53,215 bases of DNA, from positions 1 to 53,215 of the forward strand of contig WYBU01000056.1 in assembly GCA_011525745.1 (NCBI GenBank), in the 5' to 3' direction. This DNA is from Planctomycetaceae bacterium (GTDB lineage: Bacteria > Planctomycetota > Phycisphaerae > UBA1845 > UTPLA1). The translations under genes and the position numbers were made by a program. Numbering within the stretch: position 1 is the first letter of the stretch; each line of letters begins with the position of its first letter. This document shows positions 43,065-49,848 of this stretch, piece after piece. The notes under the pieces were generated by a model. The model did not search any database. It saw nothing but the letters and a program-made list of their open reading frames with translations, and was not told where the DNA came from.

Positions 43065-43985
43065 TTCAGGATCGCGCCGGCACAAGAACCCCATGAGGGA
43101 CGTCGGACCCGTTTCTTCGGAACCGGGTTCGTCAACGTCGAGGCCGATCGATACTCCGGGGCGCCGGCGGGCGGTTCCGCAAGGAGCCGTTCGACGAAGC
43201 GCGTGGGAGGAGGCGGGGCGAAATCCCGGCCAAGGCTTCGTCGTCGATCCCTGAAGGGGCGAACCCCAGGGGAGCATCCGGCGGGCGGCGCGCTAACTGC
43301 GTCGTCGTCCGCGAGGGATTCCCGTCAGGGCCGAAGCCCAGAAACCGCGGCTCTTCGATCCGGCGTGTCGCCTTGGCGGCACGTTTCTTCGAGGAGACAA
43401 ACGGTACGTGGGTCCTTCCGGAGCAGTAATGCCCGGATACCTGTCGGGAGGAGAAAGCTCCGAAGGGACAATCCCATGAGCGCTGCCGGTGTGAAACAAA
43501 ACCGGCACGGGTTTGAAGGGAGCAAGCCGTCACGAGGGTAGCCAAACCCTGAAGGCGGAACGTAGCGGGCAGGCAACCCCCGCGTGAAGTGGACCTTCAA
43601 GCCCTGATGTGCTGTAGGGAGCGAAAGCCCATGAGAGAAGCCGGTTCGGGCGATGGAGTTGGGCTTCCCTTGCTCCGTCGGCGAATCGGCCAGGCATTGC
43701 TGGGCGACACTCCGCGAGGACGCCAAGCCCGATGAGAGGTCGCTGCCGGACGTTTAACTTCGCCCGGCGCAGTCCGACGAGGAAAAACCGCAAGACCGGG
43801 GAAATGGCCAACGGTGCAGCGGGATCGCCCAACCCATGCGGGCGGTACTTCGTCGGGCCACGAACTCTGAACGGGCGGCGGAACCGGGAGGACGACGGTC
43901 GGTGGCAACATCGTTCGTCGAGCAGCAAGGCCGAATGCTCTGAAGGGTCAAACCCGCGCAAACGACCTCACGTCCTTTTTTATTC
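43065..43985 (+). ncRNA. Candidate large structured non-coding RNA
   Basis: The segment is dense in short perfect stems with stable loops. Examples are C(TTCG)G at 43107-43128, a 7-bp stem with a GCAA loop at 43172-43189, GACGAAGC/GCTTCGTC (43193-43242), GGGG-CGAA-CCCC (43256-43267) and GGGC-CGAA-GCCC (43328-43339). Further ones are GGGA-CAA-TCCC (43465-43475), TGCCGGT/ACCGGCA (43484-43507), GGGTTTG/CAAACCC (43509-43549), GCGGG/CCCGC (43565-43583) and GGGT-CAA-ACCC (43945-43955). A motif CCATGAG-GCCGG recurs at 43091, 43474, 43629, 43730 and 43834. A T6 tract follows at 43976-43981. The reverse-strand open frames lack starts with ribosome-binding sites. No known class was recognised. Confidence 0.55.
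43976..43985 (+). terminator. T-tract at the end of the candidate large RNA
   Basis: CCTTTTTTATT follows the last hairpins (GAGCA/TGCTC at 43920-43940 and GGGT/ACCC at 43945-43955). No strong stem immediately abuts the T-tract, so termination here is tentative. Confidence 0.35.
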
Positions 43986-44206
43986 GATTCAGCCCCCTCG
44001 CCACGAGCGGAAAGGGAAGCGCGTCGAAGCCGGCCATCGCCGCCGGCTTCTTTTCTTGTACGGCGCCCTTGCTGTAACGCTCCAACGGGTGTTGCCCGCC
44101 GCCGCTGCGATTCAATCGAATCAGTGACACCAGCGTCGATCGGGAAACGAGAATGCAACGCTGCGCGTTTCGCACGGCCCGGCGACGCCCTATCATGTCC
44201 GGGCCA

Positions 44207-44986
44207 ATGTCAGACCAATCGTTTATTTCCGGCAGCCTGCACGACATGCACTTTCACGTGCCCGAGCAGCCCGCCCCGCCGCCCGTGCCCGCCGGTCGCA
44301 GCCGCGCCAGCCATCTGCGGTTGTGGCTCCCGGCGATCGGCGGCCTGGCACTGGACTTGTGGTCCAAGGACTGGGCCGTGACGCATTTGTCAACCGATCA
44401 TCCGCGGATGGTTATCGAGAACGTGCTGAATCTGCGGCTAAGCCTCAATCCCGGCGCGCTCTTCGGCCTGGGCGCGGGACTTGCGCCGATCTTTGTCGGA
44501 GCGTCCGTTTTGGCGCTGCTGTTTGTGCTCTACCTGTTCTGGCAGTCAACGTCGCGGAATTACAGCCTGCACATCGCCCTGGGCCTGGTTCTCGGCGGCG
44601 CGATCGGCAACCTGTACGACCGCACCGTGGAGAAGGCCTACGTTGTGCAGCGGCCCGACGGCTTTCGCGACGTGTGCGAACTGCTCGGCGTCGGCCGGCA
44701 TCAGCAGGAGGTCGAGGTCGGCGATTTCGGCACCGGCCGCAACCGGCGCATGTACAATCTCAACGAAGTACGCGCGGGATACATGCCGGTGGTGCGCGAT
44801 TTTCTGAGCATCGAGATGCAGATTGCCGGCTATCGCGTGTGGCCGTGGATTTTCAACGTGGCCGACATTCTGCTCGTCGCCGGCGTGTCGCTGCTGATGC
44901 TGAATTTCTGGAGCGATCATCGCGCCGAGCGAGCGGCCGCGGCGAGGGCCGCCGCGGGCGAGGGCGCCACGCGCACAACGGGATGA
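44207..44986 (+). CDS. lspA: Lipoprotein signal peptidase (signal peptidase II) with a large loop insertion
   Basis: This is a 259-residue membrane protease that cleaves prolipoprotein signal peptides. Motifs are NPGALFGLG (N81) and the two catalytic aspartates, D138 in GNLYDR and D220 in FNVADILL. In ordinary LspA these aspartates are about 20 residues apart; here they are 82 apart, so an insertion of about 60 residues (roughly 142-195) fills the periplasmic loop. An N-terminal extension of about 35 residues is proline-rich. The ATG at 44207 lies 10 nt after TATCAT; an ATG at 44195 overlaps that box. The histidine phosphatase follows after 7 bp, so they form an operon. Confidence 0.88.
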   Translation: MSDQSFISGSLHDMHFHVPEQPAPPPVPAGRSRASHLRLWLPAIGGLALDLWSKDWAVTHLSTDHPRMVIENVLNLRLSLNPGALFGLGAGLAPIFVGASVLALLFVLYLFWQSTSRNYSLHIALGLVLGGAIGNLYDRTVEKAYVVQRPDGFRDVCELLGVGRHQQEVEVGDFGTGRNRRMYNLNEVRAGYMPVVRDFLSIEMQIAGYRVWPWIFNVADILLVAGVSLLMLNFWSDHRAERAAAARAAAGEGATRTTG

Positions 44987-44993
44987 ACGCCGC

Positions 44994-45728
44994 ATGTTGT
45001 GTTACGCGGTGCGACATGCGGAATCGACCGTCAACGCCGGCCTGGGCGGCGGCGTCGATTGCGACCTGACGCCGCTGGGCATGAGCCAGGCCCGCGCACT
45101 TTGCGATCGGCTCGAGCACGCGCGGCCGGTCGCGCTGTACTCCAGCCCCTATCGCCGCGCGATCCGCACCGCCGAACCGCTGGCCCGCCGCCTGGGGTTG
45201 CCGATGCGCATCCAGCCGGAACTGTGCGAGTTCCATCCGGCCACAAGCGACAACCTGAGCGCCTTCAGTCCGCCGGATTTGCAGGCGATCTGTCGCGAAT
45301 TCGATTTTGCCGCGCCGGCAGTTGAATCGATGGACGAAGCCGAAGTTGGCGCACCAGCATTAGTCGGCGATCCGACCGCGTTGTGGACGCCGCTGGGCGA
45401 ATCAGTCGAGCAGTTGATCGAGCGCTCGCGCCGATTCGCGCGATTCCTCAAACGACGTTTCACGGGTCTCGAGGACACCCTGGTGGTCTTCGGTCACGGC
45501 TCGCCGATCGCGCGGCTGATCGACGCCTGGCTGACCGACACGCCGGGGCCTTCGTTTCGATTCCTGATCGACAACGCGTCGCTCAACGTGCTTCGCTGCC
45601 ACGAGGGGGTGTCGTCGCTGGTGTGCCTGAACGAATCGTCGCATCTGACCACGCTGCCGGCGCCTTCCGCGAGCTACCTGAACGCCAACCGCGTCATCAA
45701 ACCCGCGCCGCCCACGGCGTACTGGTAA
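44994..45728 (+). CDS. Histidine phosphatase family protein (phosphoglycerate mutase-like)
   Basis: This is a 244-residue protein. The phospho-acceptor histidine lies in YAVRHAEST (H8 of the RHG/RHA motif). The second arginine lies in YSSPYRRAIRTAEPLA near residue 50, and the second catalytic histidine in VVFGHGSPIARL near residue 167. It acts on small phosphate esters or phosphoproteins; the substrate is not evident. The start is the ATG at 44994, within GCCGCATG, with no strong ribosome-binding site. It is 7 bp from lspA and ends 52 bp before a tandem repeat array. Confidence 0.88.
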   Translation: MLCYAVRHAESTVNAGLGGGVDCDLTPLGMSQARALCDRLEHARPVALYSSPYRRAIRTAEPLARRLGLPMRIQPELCEFHPATSDNLSAFSPPDLQAICREFDFAAPAVESMDEAEVGAPALVGDPTALWTPLGESVEQLIERSRRFARFLKRRFTGLEDTLVVFGHGSPIARLIDAWLTDTPGPSFRFLIDNASLNVLRCHEGVSSLVCLNESSHLTTLPAPSASYLNANRVIKPAPPTAYW

Positions 45729-46127
45729 GTTCTGTGCGAGTGATGCTCGTGGATCGTACGGTCCCACAGATCACCGAGGCTGGAACGGGCGTCCCGCCTG
45801 TTCTGGGTGGTACGGGCGTCCCGCCTGTTCTGGGTGGTACGGGCGTCCCGCCCGTTCCGGGTGGTACGGGCGTCCCGCCCGTTCTGGGTGGTACGGGCGT
45901 CCCGCCCGTCGCAATTCGCGTCACCCCCGCACAAACGACAGTCCAGCGAGCCGTCGCACGACTACCGGATTCCTGCCTGCGGCTGAATGACAAGCGTGCC
46001 TACCACAACCGGCGGCCCGCCGCGTCGCGTTGAGGTGTTGATGATAAGATTTCAGGCGGACCTTCCATCACGGAACACGATGGAACGCGAATCATCGACG
46101 TGATTACTGGTCGACGGAGACAAAGCT
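45729..46127. other. 0.4 kb gap with a tandem repeat array
   Basis: No gene is seen. It contains the 27-bp array at 45781-45914 and GC-rich sequence up to the hemerythrin gene. Confidence 0.55.
45781..45914 (+). repeat. Tandem array of five 27-bp units
   Basis: Units start at 45781, 45808, 45835, 45862 and 45889. Each begins TGGTACGGGCGTCCCGCC (TGGAACGGGC in the first) and ends TTCTGGG or TTCCGGG. The core ACGGGCGTCCCGCCCGT is the same palindromic string found inside repeat family A, so the array is a local expansion of that core. Confidence 0.92.
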
Positions 46128-46583
46128 GTGACCGAACCGGCCGCCGACACTTGCCAGTCCCCCCGCTCACTCGAGCAGCTTCGCGACGACCACGCGAGCG
46201 AAAAGCAGTTGTTCCAGCGCTTCCTCGAGGCGCTCATCGACCGCCGCATGACCGAGGCCCTGACCGCGCTCGACGCCTTTGCCGAGAACGTCGCCGAGCA
46301 CATCACGGCCGAGGACGATTTCTGGATTCCGCAGTTCGACCGCCGATTCGGCATGACTCGCGGTTTCGGCGCGACGCTGCTGCTCAGCGAGCATCGCCTG
46401 ATCGAAAAGCTGCTGCGCGAGCTACACCAGCAGGCCCGCGCCATCTGCACCAGCGAATCGCCGGCGCCCGCCGTCGACATTCTCCTGCTGATCGAAGCCG
46501 CGCTGCGCTTTCGCGGCGTCGTCGATCATCACCAGGAGCGCGAAGAGCGCGTCATGATCCCCGCCCTGGCGGAGCCGGCGTAG
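46128..46583 (+). CDS. Hemerythrin HHE domain-containing protein
   Basis: This is a 151-residue four-helix-bundle protein. Likely di-iron ligands are H22 in LRDDHASEK, H58 in VAEHITAEDD with its acidic pair, H89 in LLSEHRLIEKLL, and H132/H133 in VDHHQEREERVMIP. It could bind oxygen or NO, or act in iron-sulfur repair; the neighbours do not decide. The start is the GTG at 46128, preceded by ACGGAGA about 7 nt away. Inverted-repeat element B copy 6 begins 8 bp after its stop. Confidence 0.85.
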   Translation: MTEPAADTCQSPRSLEQLRDDHASEKQLFQRFLEALIDRRMTEALTALDAFAENVAEHITAEDDFWIPQFDRRFGMTRGFGATLLLSEHRLIEKLLRELHQQARAICTSESPAPAVDILLLIEAALRFRGVVDHHQEREERVMIPALAEPA

Positions 46584-46590
46584 GCGCTGT

Positions 46591-46665
46591 GGCACGCTCA
46601 AGCCTTCGTGCAGGACGGACGTGGCAATTTCGAAGTACGAGTCAGGCGAGGGCTTGGCCGTGTCG
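46591..46665. repeat. Inverted-repeat element B, copy 6
   Basis: It begins 8 bp after the hemerythrin stop. Arms are GGCACGCTCAAGCCTTCGTG and GGCGAGGGCTTGGCCGTGTC, with a central GTGGCAATTTCGAAGTACGA. Confidence 0.75.
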
Positions 46666-46724
46666 CGCGATTGCCGCGATCGCCGTGAGCGAGTTCCGAG
46701 CAATCGTACAGTTCCGATGAATGA

Positions 46725-46730
46725 TACGAT
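46725..46730 (+). promoter_or_regulatory. -10-like TACGAT ahead of the OleC-like ligase
   Basis: TACGAT ends 7 nt before the ATG at 46738, another candidate leaderless start. Confidence 0.4.
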
Positions 46731-46737
46731 ACCGAGC

Positions 46738-48603
46738 ATGTCCGCTCTCACCCCGCCCCCGCGCGTCGAAGCCGACACGCGCCGTGCGCACAACATCGCA
46801 CTGCGCGTGCTGCGCATGGCGCACCGGATGGCCGACCGACCCGCCATCATTTGGCCGCGTCGCCGATGGATCGGTTGTGGCGGCAAGTACGCGCGCTGGA
46901 CATTCGCACGACTGGCTTCGGAAATCGAACGCTGCGCCAAGCAGCTTGCTCAATTCGGACTGAAGCCGGGCACGCGAACCGTGGTCCTGGTCCCCCCCGG
47001 TCCGAAGTTCTTCGCCGTCATGTTCGCGCTGTTTCGCATCAACGCCGTGCCGGTCCTGATCGACCCCGGCATGGGCCGCCGCTGGGCCGCCCATTGTCTG
47101 GCCAGCGTCCACGCCGAGGCGTTTGTCGGAAGTCCGATCGCGCACCTTGTGCGACTGCTGGCCCCCGACGTGTTTCGCGACACTCGCGTCTGTGTCACAC
47201 TCGGCCGCCGATGGTTCTGGGGGGGGCATCGACTTTGCTTCGGCCCGCCGGATCACGATGCGCCGAATCCTTCCGCGCGGCCGGTCGGCGAACCCGATGA
47301 CACCATCGACGCCGCAACCGGCGACATCGCACCCGACGCACCCGCCGCCATCCTCTTCACCAGCGGCTCCACCGGCCCACCCAAGGGCGTGATCTACACG
47401 CACGCCACGTTCAACGCCCAGGTCGACCTGCTCGCATCAACCTTCGGCCTGCGGCCTGGACAAATCGACGTGGCGACTTTCCCGCCGTTCGCCCTCTTCG
47501 ATGCCGCGCTGGGCATCACCGCCGTTATTCCAAGAATGGATCCCACGCGCCCGGGCTTCTGCGATCCGCGTGCGATTATCGATGCCGTGAACGATCACGC
47601 TGCGACGAATCTCTTCGGCTCGCCGGCATTGCTGGATCGGGTGGCGACGTACCATCGGTATTTCCCGTCGCCGCTGCCGACGCTGCGCCGCGTACTGACC
47701 GCCGGCGCGCCGGTGCGCCCCGACATTCTGTCGCGCTTGCGCGGCATGTTGCCCGGCGAAGCGGTCATTTACACGCCCTACGGCGCGACCGAGGCGCTGC
47801 CCGTAACAGCCATCACCGATCGCGAGATCCTCTGCGACACGGCGCAAACGACCGCGCGCGGCGGCGTCTGCGTCGGCCGGCCGGTCGAAGGCGCCGACGT
47901 TCACATCATCCGCATCGACGACGGGCCGGTCGCGTCCTGGAGCAACGTGCGGCGCCTGCCGGCCGGGGAAATCGGGGAAATCGTGGTGCGCGGTCCGATG
48001 GTGACGGCGGCCTATTACGAAAACGAGCGCGGCAACGAGCTGGCGAAAATCGCCGACGGAACCCAGGTCTGGCACCGCATGGGCGACGTGGGATATTTCG
48101 ACGAACAAGGTCGATTATGGATGTGCGGACGCAAGTCGCATCGCGTGATCACGCCGCACGGCGTACTGTTCACCGAGCCGGTCGAGGCGATCTTCAATCA
48201 ACATCCGGCCGTGCGACGCACCGCGCTGGTCGGCGTGGGCGCCGCCCCGAAACAGCGGCCGGTCCTGTGCGTCGAGCGGCGCCGTTTTCGACGGCGATCA
48301 GCCCGGTGGCTTTCCCACATCCCGCCGCGCCGACGGCGGGGCGAGCCGGCTCACGGCTTCGAGCCGGTATGCAACGCCGTGAGTGGACCCGCGGACAAGT
48401 CAGGTCGAGTTGCGAATCCGATCGCCCGCTCCGACGGCGATGTCCGCGCCGACCTGCTTGAGATCGCCCGGAGCAACCCCATGACGCGACTTATCGACAC
48501 GGTCCTTTTCCACCGCCGCTTTCCGGTCGATATTCGCCACAACGCGAAAATCTTCCGCGAGCAACTCGCCGCATGGGCCGAGCGCCGACTGCGCGGGGGT
48601 TGA
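46738..48603 (+). CDS. Fatty acid CoA ligase family protein (OleC-like) with an in-frame insertion
   Basis: This 621-residue ANL-superfamily enzyme has family blocks FAVMFALFRINAVPVLIDPGMG near residue 100, the AMP-binding loop ILFTSGSTGPPKGVIYTH near 205, and the C-terminal VDIRHNAKIFREQLAAWA. This set fits OleC-type fatty acid ligases (beta-lactone synthetases) of the long-chain olefin pathway, but oleA, oleB and oleD are not here. Residues about 512-560, between PVLCVE and RADLLEIARS, are low-complexity and arginine-rich (RRRFRRRSARW, PPRRRRGEPAHG). They are absent, from memory, in relatives, so a GC-rich repeat seems to have inserted in frame. The start is the ATG at 46738 behind a -10 box. 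Confidence 0.8.
   Translation: MSALTPPPRVEADTRRAHNIALRVLRMAHRMADRPAIIWPRRRWIGCGGKYARWTFARLASEIERCAKQLAQFGLKPGTRTVVLVPPGPKFFAVMFALFRINAVPVLIDPGMGRRWAAHCLASVHAEAFVGSPIAHLVRLLAPDVFRDTRVCVTLGRRWFWGGHRLCFGPPDHDAPNPSARPVGEPDDTIDAATGDIAPDAPAAILFTSGSTGPPKGVIYTHATFNAQVDLLASTFGLRPGQIDVATFPPFALFDAALGITAVIPRMDPTRPGFCDPRAIIDAVNDHAATNLFGSPALLDRVATYHRYFPSPLPTLRRVLTAGAPVRPDILSRLRGMLPGEAVIYTPYGATEALPVTAITDREILCDTAQTTARGGVCVGRPVEGADVHIIRIDDGPVASWSNVRRLPAGEIGEIVVRGPMVTAAYYENERGNELAKIADGTQVWHRMGDVGYFDEQGRLWMCGRKSHRVITPHGVLFTEPVEAIFNQHPAVRRTALVGVGAAPKQRPVLCVERRRFRRRSARWLSHIPPRRRRGEPAHGFEPVCNAVSGPADKSGRVANPIARSDGDVRADLLEIARSNPMTRLIDTVLFHRRFPVDIRHNAKIFREQLAAWAERRLRGG
48275..48420 (+). repeat. Probable in-frame repeat insertion in the OleC-like gene
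   Basis: This 146-bp tract encodes a charged low-complexity stretch that breaks the C-terminal domain. It includes short palindromes (CCGCCGCGCCGACGGCGGGG) like those in nearby intergenic repeats. Confidence 0.45.
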
Positions 48604-48782
48604 TTTCACCAGGCAGTCGCTCAATTGGGTCGGCCGCCCCTGCAATCGCCCTCCGCCCGTCATGTCGACGCTGATCGAGCAGCGCCTTAGACTGTTGTCG
48701 AAAGCGCGGCACGGTCTGACAAACGCCCGTCCGCTTTCATCGAAGAACGTAAACGATCGGATTCGATCAAGGAGTCGATGGC

Positions 48783-49253
48783 GTGGAACGAACGTTGATC
48801 ATTCTCAAGCCCGACGCCGTGCAGCGCGGGCTGTGCGGCCGGATTCTCAGCCGGTTCGAGGACAAGGGTCTCAAAATCGTCGCGATGAAGTTCATGAAAA
48901 TCGATCGCGACCTGGCCGAGCGGCACTACGCGGTACACAAGAGCAAGCCGTTTTATCCCGGACTGATTCAGTACATCACCAGCTCGCCGGTGGTCGTGCT
49001 GGTACTCGAAGGCCGCAACGCCATCGCCATCTGCCGCAAGATGATGGGCGCGACGTTCGGCTCCAACGCCGAACCCGGCACGATCCGCGGCGACCTGGGC
49101 GTCAGCAACACCTTCAACCTCATCCACGGCAGCGACGGTCCCGAAACGGCCGCCGGCGAAATCCGGCTGTATTTCAATGAGAAGGAGCTGGTCGCCTATG
49201 ATCGTGCGGTGGAGCCGTGGGTGTATGACTTCAGTGGCGGCCAGCCACAATGA
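48783..49253 (+). CDS. ndk: Nucleoside diphosphate kinase
   Basis: This 156-residue enzyme transfers the gamma phosphate of ATP to nucleoside diphosphates. MERTLIILKPDAVQRGLCG opens it with the Kpn-loop lysine region. The catalytic histidine sits in FNLIHGSDGPETA (near residue 120), and GTIRGDLGVS and FGSNAEPGTI are typical. The GTG at 48783 has AGGAG eight nt upstream. Ndk is mostly 140-150 residues long; a short tail VYDFSGGQPQ follows here. It is the first of several housekeeping genes (cupin, rimO) on this strand. Confidence 0.95.
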   Translation: MERTLIILKPDAVQRGLCGRILSRFEDKGLKIVAMKFMKIDRDLAERHYAVHKSKPFYPGLIQYITSSPVVVLVLEGRNAIAICRKMMGATFGSNAEPGTIRGDLGVSNTFNLIHGSDGPETAAGEIRLYFNEKELVAYDRAVEPWVYDFSGGQPQ

Positions 49254-49336
49254 CCGGCCGGTGCGAGATTCCCATCTCGCACCCCCCCCACTCGGGAATC
49301 CCTTCCCGCAATCCGCACTGCCCAGCAAGGTGACCC

Positions 49337-49690
49337 ATGAAAGTCCAGCCCATTGCCGACATCGAGCAGAAGCCGGTCGATATGCCCGGCGCAACCAAAA
49401 CGAAAATGCGCATGCTCGTCGGACCGGCCGACGGCGCGCGGAACTTCCACATGCGCCAGTTCGAAGTCGAGCCGGGCGGCCACACGCCGCACCATCAGCA
49501 CGACTACGAGCACGAAATCCTTATTCTCTCGGGCCGAGGCGTGGCCATGAGCGAATCGGGCGAGCGGCCCTTTCGCGCCGGCGACGTGATCTGGGTGCCG
49601 CCCAACGAGATGCATCAGTTCCGCAACACGGGCGACGAGGCGCTGAGGTTCATCTGTCTGATTCCGGCGCCGAAGGACTGCACGAAGTAA
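49337..49690 (+). CDS. Cupin domain-containing protein
   Basis: This is a 117-residue single-domain cupin. Motif 1 is HTPHHQHDYEHEILILSGRG, with HxH...E metal ligands, and motif 2 is DVIWVPPNEMHQFRNTG. Such proteins bind a metal and serve as small dioxygenases, isomerases or ligand sensors; the substrate is unknown. The ribosome-binding site AAGGTGA lies 5 nt before the ATG at 49337. The stop TAA at 49688-49690 is followed after one base by repeat family A copy 3. It lies 83 bp after ndk, so both could share a transcript. Confidence 0.88.
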   Translation: MKVQPIADIEQKPVDMPGATKTKMRMLVGPADGARNFHMRQFEVEPGGHTPHHQHDYEHEILILSGRGVAMSESGERPFRAGDVIWVPPNEMHQFRNTGDEALRFICLIPAPKDCTK

Positions 49691-49691
49691 G

Positions 49692-49814
49692 GCATCGCGC
49701 GGAAACAAGGTGTACGAATGGAAGAGGCGTGGTACGGGCGTCCCGCCCGTGCTGAACGGGCAAGATGCCCGTACCACGCAGGACAATCGTGCTGGTCATT
49801 CGTGCGCGACTCCC
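49692..49814 (+). repeat. Dispersed repeat family A, copy 3
   Basis: About 123 bp; begins one base after the cupin stop and ends 35 bp before the rimO start. It shares the GTGCTGGTCATTCGTGCGCG extension with copy 2. Confidence 0.9.
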
Positions 49815-49848
49815 ATGCGGCGCGATTGACCGGCCCGGCCGCGGAGAA

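Larger units (their letters stand above)
42241..44206. other. 2 kb region without a credible protein gene
   Basis: Between PhoH and lspA no frame has a ribosome-binding site and family resemblance. The 5' part (42241-42870) shows nothing I can name. The 3' part (about 42908-43985) is hairpin-rich and is listed separately as a candidate RNA. Confidence 0.6.

Noticed and set aside
42954..43961. Overlapping open frames on the minus strand (for example 43530-43961 and 42954-43277)
   Set aside because: They lack ribosome-binding sites and known domains and are proline-, serine- and arginine-rich. The hairpin-rich + strand explains the open frames better. They look like antisense readings of a structured RNA.
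45729..46033. Protein with TGVPPVLGG repeats read through the 27-bp array
   Set aside because: The array recurs in non-coding dispersed repeats, and the frame has no start or ribosome-binding site of its own. It is a repeat read as protein.
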